This document shows positions 25,596-34,943 of a DNA stretch of 64,000 nt, in pieces. Made by a program: the position numbers and the translations under genes. The number at the start of each line of letters is the position of its first letter. Position 1 is the stretch's first letter. The notes beneath the pieces were generated by a model. It saw nothing but the letters and a program-made list of their open reading frames with translations, was not told where the DNA came from and ran no database searches. The DNA lies in assembly GCA_000277545.1 (NCBI GenBank), contig AKXM01000030.1:19644-83643 (forward strand), given 5' to 3'. The stretch comes from Enterobacter sp. Ag1. GTDB lineage: Bacteria > Pseudomonadota > Gammaproteobacteria > Enterobacterales > Enterobacteriaceae.

Positions 25596-26125
25596 GGCGC
25601 TAACCCCGCTTTTTTATTGTCAATGCAGCCTTGAAGAGAGTTTCAGGCTATTCAGTCAGTTTGCAGCAAGGCCCATGCCAGGTGTAACAGTGGTGGACAC
25701 AAACGGCAAAATTATGCCCTGAAAAAATATTTTCATTTTTATTGGCCACGAATTATCCCCAAAAAGTGGCAGAGGAAAAATAATCCGCACCTTTTTGGTG
25801 CGGGTGAATATTTTGAGCCGCTATTATCTGCCTGAAATATGTCTTTATTGGCTTTTCTTTGGCGAATTAATATCTTGCGCTGCGCTGGTGCAAAAAAATA
25901 ACCATTGCATTAAAACAATTTTTTATAGAGGTAAGGCATATTTTTCGTCCTTTATCCCGACGCGCTTCTCCTGCAGCATGACCCCATCGCAAACGCTCAT
26001 CGAGTGATTATCGTCCTGGCGAATATATTGCAAGGCATTCCCCGGCGCGAAAATCATCCGTTGTTTCAGGTGCCGCCGTTGGGGCATCCATAAAAATGAT
26101 TAACCACCTGCACTGGAGTCATCGC
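25596..26125. promoter_or_regulatory. Divergent regulatory region between LysR regulator and ABC transporter
   Basis: About 530 bp with no credible gene. It contains AT-rich stretches and a hairpin at 25785-25803 (arms CCGCACC and GGTGCGG around five T). LysR-type sites (T-N11-A) are expected here but several weak candidates exist and none stands out. GGAG upstream of 26126 sets the transporter gene start. Confidence 0.5.
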
Positions 26126-26953
26126 ATGTTTACATCCTCACACAGCAAGGCGTTATTTTCCTGCATGGCGGCGGCGCTGCCTTTACTGCTCAGCGGCGGG
26201 GCTCAGGCGGCCGTGATGACCCCCGGTCAGCTTACGGTGGGGAGCGATATTACCTTCCCGCCTTACGAATACCTCGACGGCAAAACCCCGGCGGGTTTCG
26301 ATATTGAATTTATCAACGGCGTGGCCGAAGCGATGAAGCTGCAGCCCAATTACGTGGATACCCGCTTCACCAGCCTGATCCCCGGCCTGCAGGCGAAACG
26401 CTTCGAGCTGATTGCTTCCGCGCTGTTTATCACCCCGGAGCGCCAGAAGGTGATCGACATGGTGCCTTACCTGAAAACCGGCGAGTCGCTGCTGACGCTG
26501 AGCAATGCCAGCTTCAAGCCAACCAAGCCGGAAGAGCTTTGCGGGCATAAAGTCGGGTCGATGCAGGGCACTTACTGGCTGGAAAAACTGCACACGCTGT
26601 CGGCGGATTACTGCGTGAAGCAGGGGCTGAAGCCGATTACGGTTAGCGAATTCTCAACCGACCCGCAGACAACCCAGGCGCTGCTTTCCCACGCGGTTGA
26701 AGTGCAGATGACCGATGCCGCCGTGGCAAGTCAGGTGGTGGACAAAATGAAAGGGCGACTGGCGGTGACCTCGACCGACCTGCTGTACCCGGTGCTGGTG
26801 GGGCTTGGGGTGAGTAAAACCAACCCGGAGCTGAAAAAAACGCTGAACGACGGCATCGCGGCTTTTAAAGCGAGCGGCAAGTACTCGGCATTAGTGAAAA
26901 AGTATCACCTGGCGGAGCCGTCCGAAGCCGAAATTCAGGCCAGCAGTTTGTAA
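26126..26953 (+). CDS. Amino-acid ABC transporter substrate-binding protein
   Basis: 275 aa from ATG 26126, which gives a good signal peptide (SKALFSCMAAALPLLLSGGAQA) and has GGAG eight bases upstream; an ATG 30 bp earlier is less suitable. SBP_bac_3 family: LTVGSDITFPPYEYLDGKTPAGFDIE is the hallmark N-terminal strand, followed by RFTSLIPGLQAKRFELIAS and GVSKTNPELKKTLNDGIAAF. These proteins bind polar amino acids or opines in the periplasm. The fused permease-ATPase gene follows after 24 bp. Confidence 0.88.
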   Translation: MFTSSHSKALFSCMAAALPLLLSGGAQAAVMTPGQLTVGSDITFPPYEYLDGKTPAGFDIEFINGVAEAMKLQPNYVDTRFTSLIPGLQAKRFELIASALFITPERQKVIDMVPYLKTGESLLTLSNASFKPTKPEELCGHKVGSMQGTYWLEKLHTLSADYCVKQGLKPITVSEFSTDPQTTQALLSHAVEVQMTDAAVASQVVDKMKGRLAVTSTDLLYPVLVGLGVSKTNPELKKTLNDGIAAFKASGKYSALVKKYHLAEPSEAEIQASSL

Positions 26954-26977
26954 TCATTACCGCCGGGGAGTACAGAT

Positions 26978-28510
26978 ATGTCGTTTGACTGGAACTATTT
27001 ATTCAGCCTGTTTAGCAATGCCGATTTTTGGCAGGCAACCTGGACCGTGATTAAGCTGAGCCTGCTGAGCTGGGTAATCAGCATTGGCTTTGGCTTTCTT
27101 CTGGCGCTGGGCAAACAGGCGGCGTCTCCCTGGCTCTCTTTACCGGCGCGGGCCTATATCTGGCTGTTCCGCAGCCTGCCGCTGCTGGTGCTGCTGATTT
27201 TTGTCTATAACCTGCCTCAGGCGCTGCCCGGCAGCTCGGCCTTGTTAAGCGACCCGTTCTGGGCCGGGCTTATCGCGCTGGTGCTGAGTGAAACGGCCTA
27301 TATTGCCGAGATTCACCGTGGTGGCCTGCTGGCTATCCCTCGCGGGCAGCGTGAGGCCGCCCATGCCCTGGGGCTGCGCTACGCCGGCATTCAGTGGCTG
27401 GTCATTGTGCCGCAGGCGCTGCGGGTGGCGCTGCCGTCGCTGGCGAACGAATACATCTCCATTGTGAAACTTAGCTCGCTTGTTTCGGTGATTTCACTGA
27501 CCGAGATCCTGATGGTTGGGCAGCGGCTTTACTCGCAAAACTTCCTGGTGATGGAGACCATGGCGGCGGTGGCTTTCTATTATGTGTTTATCGTGACCGT
27601 TTTTGATTTCCTGCTAAAGCTGCTGGAAAAACGGCTGGATGTCACCCAGCGCAAAACCGCACGCCTGCCGGAAGCCGAACTGGAAGCGATGGCGGCACAG
27701 GAAAGCGGGCTGGTTGCTCGCCCGGCTCTGGCAGTGAATGTTCCCGCGCTGCAGGCCCGCAAGCTGCACAAGGCCTACAACAACGTGGAGGTGCTTGGCG
27801 CGGTGAACCTGGACATCAAGCCCGGTGAAGTGGTGTCCGTCATTGGTCCGTCAGGTTCCGGCAAAACCACGCTGATTCGTCTGCTGAACGGCCTCGAGCA
27901 GTTGGATAACGGCGAGATCCTGATCAACGGCCAGCCGTTTATTCGCCTGGAAAAACACGGGGCCCAGAAGCCGCAGTATTTGGAAAACGCCGCGCACCGG
28001 CTGAACATCGGCATGGTGTTTCAGGGCTTTAACCTGTTCCCGCACTTAACGGTGATGAAAAACCTGATGCTGGCCCCGCACTACCATCGCCTGGCGACGG
28101 ATGCAGAGCTGAAGCGCGATGCCTGCGTGTTGCTGCGCAAAGTCGGCATGCTCGAGCACGCCCACAAATACCCACACCAGCTTTCCGGCGGGCAGCAACA
28201 AAGGGTGGCGATTGCCCGGGCTTTAATGATGCGTCCGCAAATTATGCTGTTCGATGAGCCTACCTCGGCGTTGGATCCTGAAAAGGTGAATGAGGTGCTG
28301 CAGGTGATTGAGAACCTGGCGGAGGAGGGCATCACGATGGTGATTGTCACCCACGAGATGAACTTCGCGTTCAGCGTGTCGGACAGAATTGTGTTTATGG
28401 AAAAAGGGCGAGTCGTTTGCGATGACTCTCCTCAGGCGCTGCGCAGCGGAGAGAACCCACGTATTACCGAATTCCTGAAAGACGTAAATCTGGCCCCTGT
28501 TACGGCCTAA
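26978..28510 (+). CDS. Fused amino-acid ABC transporter permease and ATPase
   Basis: 510 aa. Residues 1-225 are a His/Glu/Gln/Arg-type permease with about five helices and the EAA motif [24 protein letters not shown]. Residues about 250-505 are an ABC ATPase: Walker [10 protein letters not shown], signature [15 protein letters not shown], Walker [16 protein letters not shown]-loop [10 protein letters not shown]. The two are joined by an Ala/Glu-rich linker near residues 228-250. A fused half-transporter would work as a homodimer with the binding protein upstream. The ATPase carries the C-terminal half expected of polar amino-acid importers. No frame disruption is seen, so the fusion is genuine. 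Confidence 0.9.
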   Translation: MSFDWNYLFSLFSNADFWQATWTVIKLSLLSWVISIGFGFLLALGKQAASPWLSLPARAYIWLFRSLPLLVLLIFVYNLPQALPGSSALLSDPFWAGLIALVLSETAYIAEIHRGGLLAIPRGQREAAHALGLRYAGIQWLVIVPQALRVALPSLANEYISIVKLSSLVSVISLTEILMVGQRLYSQNFLVMETMAAVAFYYVFIVTVFDFLLKLLEKRLDVTQRKTARLPEAELEAMAAQESGLVARPALAVNVPALQARKLHKAYNNVEVLGAVNLDIKPGEVVSVIGPSGSGKTTLIRLLNGLEQLDNGEILINGQPFIRLEKHGAQKPQYLENAAHRLNIGMVFQGFNLFPHLTVMKNLMLAPHYHRLATDAELKRDACVLLRKVGMLEHAHKYPHQLSGGQQQRVAIARALMMRPQIMLFDEPTSALDPEKVNEVLQVIENLAEEGITMVIVTHEMNFAFSVSDRIVFMEKGRVVCDDSPQALRSGENPRITEFLKDVNLAPVTA

Positions 28511-28548
28511 AAAAACGGGCTGCGGTAACATTATCCTGCCGCAGCCCG
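28509..28548 (-). terminator. Rho-independent terminator (minus strand)
   Basis: Arms CGGGCTGCGG and CCGCAGCCCG form a 10-bp GC-rich stem. On the minus strand it is followed by seven T residues, directly after the DUF2493 gene. On the plus strand it may also end the ABC transporter transcript, with the A-run before the stem. Confidence 0.75.
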
Positions 28549-28554
28549 GGTGGA

Positions 28555-28896
28555 TTAAATCTCTATTACCTTCACGCCGGAACTGCGCGCCATTCGTACG
28601 CACTCCGCCGTATCTTCTCCCCCAGGAAAGGCCAGCAGCACGTCGGGGCGGCTGTCCTCCAGCATAAACAGATTGCGGCGGGTTTCCGCGTATTTGCCGT
28701 GCAGCGCCCAGTTGGCCGGGTAGCGAATGACGTGCACGTCGGTGCCGCGTGCCCAGGTTTCAATGGCGCCGCCGAGCGACTGATGTCCCCCGTGGATCAG
28801 CACATTCATTGTCTGCGTGCTGGCATATAAATCCAGCACGCGGGTGAGGGTATGGGTGTCGGCATAAAACCGACCTGCGCAAATTAAAACTCTCAC
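28555..28896 (-). CDS. DUF2493 (SLOG/YspA-like) nucleotide-binding protein
   Basis: 113 aa starting at GTG. N-terminal VLICAGRFYADTHTL and HGGHQSLGGAIETWA match the DUF2493/YspA-like SLOG fold, a Rossmannoid related to DprA and LOG proteins, followed by LLAFPGGEDTAECVRMAR. SLOG proteins bind or process nucleotide-derived ligands, sometimes ADP-ribose. No partner gene is obvious; it lies between the amino-acid transporter and the Na/Pi cotransporter. Role unknown. Confidence 0.78.
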   Translation of the reverse strand: MRVLICAGRFYADTHTLTRVLDLYASTQTMNVLIHGGHQSLGGAIETWARGTDVHVIRYPANWALHGKYAETRRNLFMLEDSRPDVLLAFPGGEDTAECVRMARSSGVKVIEI

Positions 28897-28963
28897 TTTT
28901 CTGTACCTTAACGTTGCTTTCCTTGAAAAGATGCTTCGTCCACCTTGCGGCGGTTATTGTTTT

Positions 28964-30616
28964 TTAAGCGTCCGGCGGCGTTTCGATAAAGCGCAGCGAC
29001 TTATCGCCCAGACGGTCAATTACCGGGTAGGCCACGGCCGCGATGTGGTGATGTACGCGGCGGTAGTCCCGCAGCACTCGCTGGAAAATGTCGCCGGATT
29101 CCGCCCAGGCATTTTTGTCCTCTCGCAGTTTTTTGAAGTGCTCGCGGCTGGCGGAAGCCTCGAGCTGACGAATGGTTTCCTTGCGCTGCACCAGCTGATG
29201 GGCCGCGGATAAATCTTCACGCATAAACGCGGCGATGCCGAGGCGCAGGCTGGTGAGGATCTCCGCGTGCAGCAGGCGAATATTGTGTAATTCAAAGTCG
29301 CTGAACAGTTCGCCACGGCGAGCGCGGCGCGTAGCTAACTGGGTCAGGTTGCTGGAAAGAATGTCCCCAGCATGCTCGAAGTTGATGATGAACATCAGGA
29401 TCTCCTGGGCGCGATCGGCATCCGCGTCATTCAGCCCGTCATGGCTGATATCGGCCAGGTAAGCACGCACCGCCGCGCTGAGCAGATCCACCGACTGATC
29501 AAGTTGGCGAATCTCATCGGCAGCCTGCTTTTCCTGGGTGACAAACAACACCAGCAGGCGGTCCAGCATGATGGTCAGCATGTCGGCTGCGCGCAGCGAT
29601 TCACGGACTGAATTAGACAGGCCGATGTAAGCCACTTCGAGGCCGGCATCGTCCAGATACATCGGCATCCCAGGGTCGCCCACGCGCTCTTCTTCCGGGA
29701 ACAAACGCTCCAGGAAACGAGCCATCGGCGCGGTCAGACCGATAAACAACAGTGCGAGCACGGCGCTAAAGGCCGTGTGGAACCACACCACCAGCTGCGG
29801 CGTGCTCAGCCCGGACTTCTGCGCAAGATCCGTCAGCAGCGGAAGCATTAAGAGCGCCAGCGCGCAGCCGACCAAGCGAACAACCAGGTTGCCAACCGGC
29901 AGGCGACGAGCCACGGCGGAGCCCGCGTTCAGTACCGGCGGCAACGCCCCACCAATATTGGCTCCCATCACCAGAATCAGCGCTGTTTCTGGCCCCATCG
30001 CGCCGGTGGCCGCGAGGGAAGCGATCAGCAAAATGATCGCCACGCTGGAGTGGCACAGCAGCGTCAGGATCGCGGCCACCAGCAGGGCGATTAAGATATC
30101 GCCCTGCAGCCCCTGCATCACGGCGTGAAACACCGGCGTGACTTCGATTTCCGCCAGCGTGCCGCTCAGTAAATGCAGGGCAAGCAGCATCAGGCCGAGG
30201 CCAATCAGGGCGCAGCCCACGCTCTCAAAGTTGGAATGGTCGCGCAGCTTGAAGACCACAAACCCGGCAAGCAGAAGCAGCGGGATGGCCATTTCCATGT
30301 CGAAGCTCATCAGCTGCACCACCAGCGTGGAGCCGATATTAGCGCCGAGCATCACCGCCAGGGCTGGGGCAAGGCTCAGCGTCCCTGCGGCGGTGAACGA
30401 CGTCGCCATCATGCTTACCGCGGTGCTGCTTTGCAGAACGCCGGTAATGCCGATCCCGGCGAGCAGGGCCGTCCAGCGGCTGGTGAGGTGGCGTCCCATC
30501 CAGTTGCGCAGCGGCGTGCCGAAGCCGCGCTGCAGCGCAGTTGAAATCATATGGCTGCCCCAGAGCAGCAAAGCGATGGCGCCAGCCAGGTTAATTAACA
30601 GAGTAGTTCCGGACAT
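28964..30616 (-). CDS. Na/Pi cotransporter family protein (NptA-like with PhoU-like C-terminus)
   Basis: 550 aa from ATG 30616 with GGGGG eight bases upstream; a TTG two codons earlier is possible. The N-terminal half has two Na_Pi_cotrans repeats, each with the QSS signature: GVLQSSTAVSMMATSF and a LLCHSSVAIILLIAS equivalent. Residues about 340-540 are helical and PhoU-like, with AADMLTIMLDRLLVLF and a paired FINFEHAGDILSSNL. The predicted activity is sodium-dependent phosphate transport. A PhoU-like tail occurs in YjbB-type proteins. It lies 2 bp after a small hydrophobic ORF on the same strand. Confidence 0.85.
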   Translation of the reverse strand: MSGTTLLINLAGAIALLLWGSHMISTALQRGFGTPLRNWMGRHLTSRWTALLAGIGITGVLQSSTAVSMMATSFTAAGTLSLAPALAVMLGANIGSTLVVQLMSFDMEMAIPLLLLAGFVVFKLRDHSNFESVGCALIGLGLMLLALHLLSGTLAEIEVTPVFHAVMQGLQGDILIALLVAAILTLLCHSSVAIILLIASLAATGAMGPETALILVMGANIGGALPPVLNAGSAVARRLPVGNLVVRLVGCALALLMLPLLTDLAQKSGLSTPQLVVWFHTAFSAVLALLFIGLTAPMARFLERLFPEEERVGDPGMPMYLDDAGLEVAYIGLSNSVRESLRAADMLTIMLDRLLVLFVTQEKQAADEIRQLDQSVDLLSAAVRAYLADISHDGLNDADADRAQEILMFIINFEHAGDILSSNLTQLATRRARRGELFSDFELHNIRLLHAEILTSLRLGIAAFMREDLSAAHQLVQRKETIRQLEASASREHFKKLREDKNAWAESGDIFQRVLRDYRRVHHHIAAVAYPVIDRLGDKSLRFIETPPDA

Positions 30617-30618
30617 AA

Positions 30619-30855
30619 TCAATTCCCCCTCTTCAGGGCGGGTGGTGTAACAAAACGCAGTAACCTGATCGAAAAACGATGTATGGCGCTGGCGAGGTTC
30701 AGTAACGCTTTCGCGTGTCGATAGTTGATTTTCCCTCCGGCGAACCAGGCCAGGGCGTGGACGCGAAGGGTGCGGGTTATTTTCATTAAAAATAAGACAA
30801 CCAGTGCGATGGTCTTATTTTTAATCAGGAAAATAATGGAATGTTGCTTTTCCAT
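30619..30855 (-). CDS. Small hypothetical membrane protein between mgtB and the Na/Pi transporter
   Basis: 78 aa with GGAA six to seven bases before the ATG. One hydrophobic stretch (IALVVLFLMKITRTL) is followed by a basic tail. It ends 2 bp before the Na/Pi transporter start, suggesting translational coupling. It is not the 30-aa MgtR known from the Salmonella mgtCBR operon. No family recognised; the coding status is moderate. Confidence 0.45.
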   Translation of the reverse strand: MEKQHSIIFLIKNKTIALVVLFLMKITRTLRVHALAWFAGGKINYRHAKALLNLASAIHRFSIRLLRFVTPPALKRGN

Positions 30856-30886
30856 AATGCTTTCCAGCTTGTGTTGCTTGCCTGAA

Positions 30887-30912
30887 AGGTGCCGCCGAAG
30901 CGGCACTTTTTT
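30887..30912 (+). terminator. Hairpin after mgtB with T-tract on plus strand
   Basis: Arms GTGCCGC and GCGGCAC around CGAA (an 18-nt hairpin), followed on the plus strand by six T. On the minus strand it lies 25 bp after mgtB and is followed by CTTTC, a weaker tract. It may partly terminate mgtB transcription before the small ORF and Na/Pi gene. Confidence 0.6.
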
Positions 30913-30930
30913 ACCTTACTTAACGCAGCG

Positions 30931-33624
30931 TTAGTGCCACTGCTTGAAGCGACGCATGTAGAACGTTTTCATGCCCTGAGCCACGCAGCAGTAGGCGAGC
31001 AGGGTAGCCACCAGCCACGGGAAGTACTGCCACGGCAGCGCCTGCAGCCCAACCAACGGCCCGAGCGGAGAGAACGGTACGTAAATCCCAATCGCCATAA
31101 TCAGCCCGGTCATCATGAGTACCGGCCAGGCGGCAGTGCTCTGAATGAACGGAATTTTCTGGGTACGCAGCATGTGCACCACCAGCGTCTGCGACAGCAG
31201 GCCTTCAACGAACCAGCCGGACTGGAACAGGGTCTGCATGTGCTCGCTGTTGGCGCTGAACACAAACCACATCAGCGCGAAGGTGGTCATGTCAAAAATG
31301 GACGACGTCGGGCCAATCCAGACCATGAAGCGGCCAATGTTTTTGGCATCCCACTTGCGCGGCTTGCTCAGGAACTCTTTGTCCGTTTTGTCCCACGGCA
31401 GCGCGAGCTGGGAAATGTCGTACATCAGGTTTTGCAGCAGCAGCTGGATCGCAAGCATCGGCAGGAACGGGATGAATGCGCTGGCGACCAGCACCGAGAA
31501 CACGTTGCCGAAGTTGGAGCTGGCGGTCATGTTCAGGTACTTCATGATGTTGCCAAAAGTCTCGCGGCCTTTGATCACGCCTTCTTCCAGCACCATCAGG
31601 CTCTTTTCCAGCAGGATGATGTCGGCGGATTCCTTGGCAATATCGGTGCCGCTGTCGACCGAGATACCGACGTCGGCATCGCGCAGGGCTGGGGCGTCGT
31701 TAATCCCGTCGCCCAGGAAGCCCACGGTATGGCCGTTGGCCTGCAGCGCCTTCAGCACGCGAGACTTCTGCAGCGGCGTCAGCTTGGCAAACACGGTGCG
31801 CTCTTCCACCAGCTGCTGGAGGGAGGCGTCGCTCAGTTGCTCAATCTGCGGGCCGAGTACCGGCTCACCCGGCTCCAGCCCGACCTGGCGGCAGATGCGG
31901 GTGGTGACGATGGCGTTATCGCCGGTCAGCACTTTTACCGCTACGCCAATGTCCATCAGAGCAGCAATTGCCGGGCCTGCACTCTCTTTCGGTGGATCGA
32001 GGAAGGTGAGGAAACCGCGGATAATCAGGTCATGCTCATCGTCGGTGCCGTACTGTTTTTTCGCCTCGGCTTTAGGAATATCGCGAGTGGCCACCACCAG
32101 GACGCGGAAACCGTCTTTGTTGTAGTCATTGGTCATTGCCAGCATGGCGTCACGGCGCTGATTATCCAGCGCGACTACCTTGCCGTTCTCTTCCATGTGG
32201 GTGGCAATGCTCAGCATCTCTTCCACGGCGCCTTTGCACACCAGCAGGTGATTGCTCTGGCTGTCCTTCACCACAATCGACAGGCGGCGGCGGACGAAAT
32301 CAAACGGCATCTCGTCGACTTTGCTGTAGCCCTGCGGTTTGACGAAGTTTGGCTCATTGTCAGAGAAGTAAATGACTGCCTGATCCATCAGGTTTTTGAT
32401 GCCGCTTTGGTGGTAGCTGTTCAGCCAGGCCAGCCCCAGCACGGACTCGTTTTTCTGGCCGTTGGTGCCCACGTGATGCTCGAGGATGATCTTATCCTGC
32501 GTCAGCGTCCCGGTTTTGTCGGTGCACAGCACGTCCATTGCGCCCAGGTTCTGGATAGCGTTCAGGCGCTTAACCACCACTTTACGCTTCGCCATAGCCA
32601 CCGCGCCTTTGGCGAGGTTGGCGCTGACGATCATCGGCAGCATTTCAGGCGTTAACCCTACGGCTACCGCCAGGGCAAACAGCAGGGCATCCCACCATTC
32701 GCCTTTCAGCAGGCCGTTAATCAGGAACACCACAGGCACCATCACCAGCATAAAGCGGATCAGCAGCCAGCTGACGCTGTTCACGCCGCGGTCGAAGGCC
32801 GTTTGTGCGCGGCTGCCGACAATCGCTTTAGCCAGCGAGCCAAAGTAAGTCCGTGGCCCGGTTGCTACCACCACCGCCTGCGCGGTACCGCTGACCACGT
32901 TGGTGCCCATAAAGCAGATGTTCGGGATATCCAGCAGGTTTTCGCTGTCGATCGCCTTATCGTGCGCGGACTTTTGCGCCACGTCGCCCAGGGTGTCGTA
33001 TTTCTCAATCGGCAGCGCTTCACCGGTCAGCACGGCCTGGCTGATAAACAGATCCCGGGACTCAATGAGGCGCACGTCTGCCGGGATCATGTCCCCCGCA
33101 TAGAGCTGCACGATGTCGCCCACGACCAGTTCGCGCATCGGGATTTCACGCGGGGTTCCTTTTTGCCCTGCGTGTTCACGACGCACAACCGTGGCGGTGG
33201 TGCGAACCATCGCTTTCAGCGCCTCGGCAGACTTCGCCGAGCGGTGCTCCTGCCAGAAACGCACCAGGCCGCTGAGCGCCACCATGGTGCCGATGATAGT
33301 CACCGTCGTCAGGTCGCCGTCTTCGCCGTGGCTGGTGGGCAGCCAGTAATCGGTAAAGAAGCTGATCCCGGCGAGAATGCCGAGCACGTAGATAAATGGG
33401 TTATTAAATGCCATCAGCAGCTGAACCAGCGCGTGAGGCGGCTTGTCATGGGCAACTTCGTTCAGGCCATCCCGCTCCAGCCGGGCGCTGGCGTGGGCTT
33501 CCTGCAGCCCTTCCCGGGTGGTGTTCAGGTTGACCAGGGTTTCTGCGATGCCGTTTTTGGCTTCCTGGGCGGCACGCATAGACAGCGTGCTTTTTTTATT
33601 ACGGTTCTTGGTTTGTACAGTCAT
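30931..33624 (-). CDS. mgtB: Magnesium-importing P-type ATPase MgtB
   Basis: 897 aa P3B-type ATPase. The phosphorylation site DKTGTLTQDK, the TGES-like LTGEALP loop, GDGINDAPALRDADVGISVD and ten transmembrane helices are all present. The C-terminal half (NLMYDISQLALPWDKTDKE, KWDAKNIGRF, PFIQS) is closer to Salmonella MgtB than to E. coli MgtA. AGGAG lies seven bases before the ATG. Unlike Salmonella, no mgtC precedes it; instead there is a leader of about 770 nt. Expected regulation is by PhoP/PhoQ and Mg2+-responsive leader elements, though I found no convincing PhoP box. Confidence 0.93.
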   Translation of the reverse strand: MTVQTKNRNKKSTLSMRAAQEAKNGIAETLVNLNTTREGLQEAHASARLERDGLNEVAHDKPPHALVQLLMAFNNPFIYVLGILAGISFFTDYWLPTSHGEDGDLTTVTIIGTMVALSGLVRFWQEHRSAKSAEALKAMVRTTATVVRREHAGQKGTPREIPMRELVVGDIVQLYAGDMIPADVRLIESRDLFISQAVLTGEALPIEKYDTLGDVAQKSAHDKAIDSENLLDIPNICFMGTNVVSGTAQAVVVATGPRTYFGSLAKAIVGSRAQTAFDRGVNSVSWLLIRFMLVMVPVVFLINGLLKGEWWDALLFALAVAVGLTPEMLPMIVSANLAKGAVAMAKRKVVVKRLNAIQNLGAMDVLCTDKTGTLTQDKIILEHHVGTNGQKNESVLGLAWLNSYHQSGIKNLMDQAVIYFSDNEPNFVKPQGYSKVDEMPFDFVRRRLSIVVKDSQSNHLLVCKGAVEEMLSIATHMEENGKVVALDNQRRDAMLAMTNDYNKDGFRVLVVATRDIPKAEAKKQYGTDDEHDLIIRGFLTFLDPPKESAGPAIAALMDIGVAVKVLTGDNAIVTTRICRQVGLEPGEPVLGPQIEQLSDASLQQLVEERTVFAKLTPLQKSRVLKALQANGHTVGFLGDGINDAPALRDADVGISVDSGTDIAKESADIILLEKSLMVLEEGVIKGRETFGNIMKYLNMTASSNFGNVFSVLVASAFIPFLPMLAIQLLLQNLMYDISQLALPWDKTDKEFLSKPRKWDAKNIGRFMVWIGPTSSIFDMTTFALMWFVFSANSEHMQTLFQSGWFVEGLLSQTLVVHMLRTQKIPFIQSTAAWPVLMMTGLIMAIGIYVPFSPLGPLVGLQALPWQYFPWLVATLLAYCCVAQGMKTFYMRRFKQWH

Positions 33625-33940
33625 GGTGGTGCTCCTGTCGCCGGACGGCAGCAGACTCTTTAAGGTAAACGCCAGATTAAGGGCGACCGAAAATAGCCCG
33701 ATGCCGCATGAGCGATCGGTTTTAAATTAATTTCGCACAGGGTTTCTCACTATTTATTTATTAAAAATAAACAGGTAAGAAATTTATATTTTCTTTTCTC
33801 GGGACGTGTTTATTCCTGCTGAGAAATATGCCAGAAGGCATCAGCGAATAAACAGGTACCAGCAGTGACGTAACTCAGCGAGGCGCACGGAAGCGGGCTG
33901 CGGCATAGCGCGCAGACGAACCTACGGCGTAACGGCTGAA

Positions 33941-34188
33941 TCAGGCTACGAAGGGTCGACTTTGAGGGTCTTCGCCATCAGAGAAGCTGCAACGACGCTC
34001 CAGCTGGCCGGTGACAGGACTGACACGCCAGTTAGTGATGCGTTGATTCAACTCACTGATTTTCGAAGAGAAAATTGAGTTTGACTGTTTTTTGCGTGCG
34101 GACAACACCCGATCGCGGGGCGGCCGGACACGCAGCGTTGATGTCACTGTTTTGACACCAGGAAAAAGGGTAGATTTGAAGTTCATAA
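33941..34188 (-). CDS. Candidate small leader protein in the mgtB 5' region
   Basis: 82 codons (81 aa) starting MNFKSTLFPG, with GAGGTG about five bases upstream. Basic and proline-containing, no recognised family. It overlaps the upstream leader ORF in another frame and lies within the predicted mgtB leader, over 300 nt before mgtB. It could be a true small protein or a regulatory leader peptide. Confidence 0.4.
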
Positions 34189-34292
34189 CACACCTCGGGA
34201 CCGTGAAAACCCTGGTCGAGGTGGGACAACACGAGAGCATCAGGCTCCGGCGAGACACACCAAAACGAAGAAGTGATCACAATCGATTTCAT
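34053..34292 (-). CDS. Candidate mgtB leader ORF with a PEPD motif
   Basis: 79 aa starting MKSIVITSSFW. SPEPD lies at residues 14-18. E. coli mgtA is preceded by the leader peptide MgtL, whose EPDPTP motif destabilises translating ribosomes at low Mg2+. The position in the leader and the acidic/proline run are similar; homology is not shown. It begins about 100 nt after a good promoter and overlaps the 81-aa ORF. No strong Shine-Dalgarno is seen. Confidence 0.35.
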   Translation of the reverse strand: MKSIVITSSFWCVSPEPDALVLSHLDQGFHGPEVCYELQIYPFSWCQNSDINAACPAAPRSGVVRTQKTVKLNFLFENQ

Positions 34293-34399
34293 GTTTACTT
34301 TCCCGAACCGCCATTAAGGCCATGTTCGGGCAGCTACTAAATTCAGTATCCATTAGTCTCTTATGTCAGGTTAGGAAAGGCCGCAACTTCGGCCCGTGA

Positions 34400-34428
34400 A
34401 ATCTACCCATGGGCAGTACTATTGTCAA
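34400..34428 (-). promoter_or_regulatory. Predicted sigma-70 promoter for mgtB transcript
   Basis: On the minus strand, a perfect -35 TTGACA (34428-34423), a 17-bp spacer and a -10 TAGATT (34405-34400). A small stem-loop (GGCCG / CGGCC, about 34378-34395) follows directly in the predicted transcript, which would give a leader of about 770 nt before mgtB. Confidence 0.55.
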
Positions 34429-34595
34429 CCCGCCAGTGGAAATTAAATGTGTTCGTTTATATTTCAGTGAGGGAATATTGAGGGAAGAGAATAAAGGATA
34501 TTTTTTATCTCACTCCCTGAGTTGTGTTTTTTTCTAACTTGTAAACGGCCTGGGGGATCGCCGTCATTCCCCCGAAACCCGGTGTTCTCGTTACT

Positions 34596-34703
34596 GACCC
34601 TCACCCTAACCCTCTCCCTGGAAGGGAGAGGGAACAGATTACGTATTGTTCTGACCTGCAGTTTTCTCCCTCGCCCCTTTGGGGAGAGGGCCGGGGTGAG
34701 GGG
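34596..34703. repeat. Dispersed palindromic intergenic repeat (GC-rich, MITE/REP-like)
   Basis: Outer arms CCCTCACCCTAACCCTCTCCC and GGGGAGAGGGCCGGGGTGAGGG are near-perfect inverted repeats about 60 bp apart, each adjoining a smaller local hairpin (CTCTCCC / GGGAGAG). A second, shorter copy of the left arm occurs at 49505-49541, so this is a dispersed element. It does not encode protein. Confidence 0.75.
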
Positions 34704-34943
34704 AGGATTTGTGCCCGATTCTTGTTTAGACGAGAGATATCGTCACCATTAATATTTTCCTTAAACTAAATCAAAACTTGCGGGCAAAGCCGGTTTTTGC
34801 CCCTCGCGCTTTGATTTGAAACAAAATTTAACGCTTATAGCGGTTCATCTGCTGCGTTAGTGTGATAAAAATCACATTAAGACGGCAGTGGAACTGCGGT
34901 CGACAACCCGTTTTTGTTTCAGTTGAAAGTTAGGTCGAACGTT

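Noticed and set aside
28964..30616. Naming this gene yjbB
   Set aside because: Same family, but the N-terminal sequence differs enough from E. coli YjbB that the symbol is not safe.
33760..33860. PhoP box near mgtB
   Set aside because: TGTTTA-like hexamers occur but no pair with the 5-bp spacing and two good halves.
34053..34340. Several open frames on both strands in the mgtB leader as separate genes
   Set aside because: Only the two minus-strand frames have plausible starts in the predicted leader; the plus-strand frame is antisense with no ribosome-binding site.
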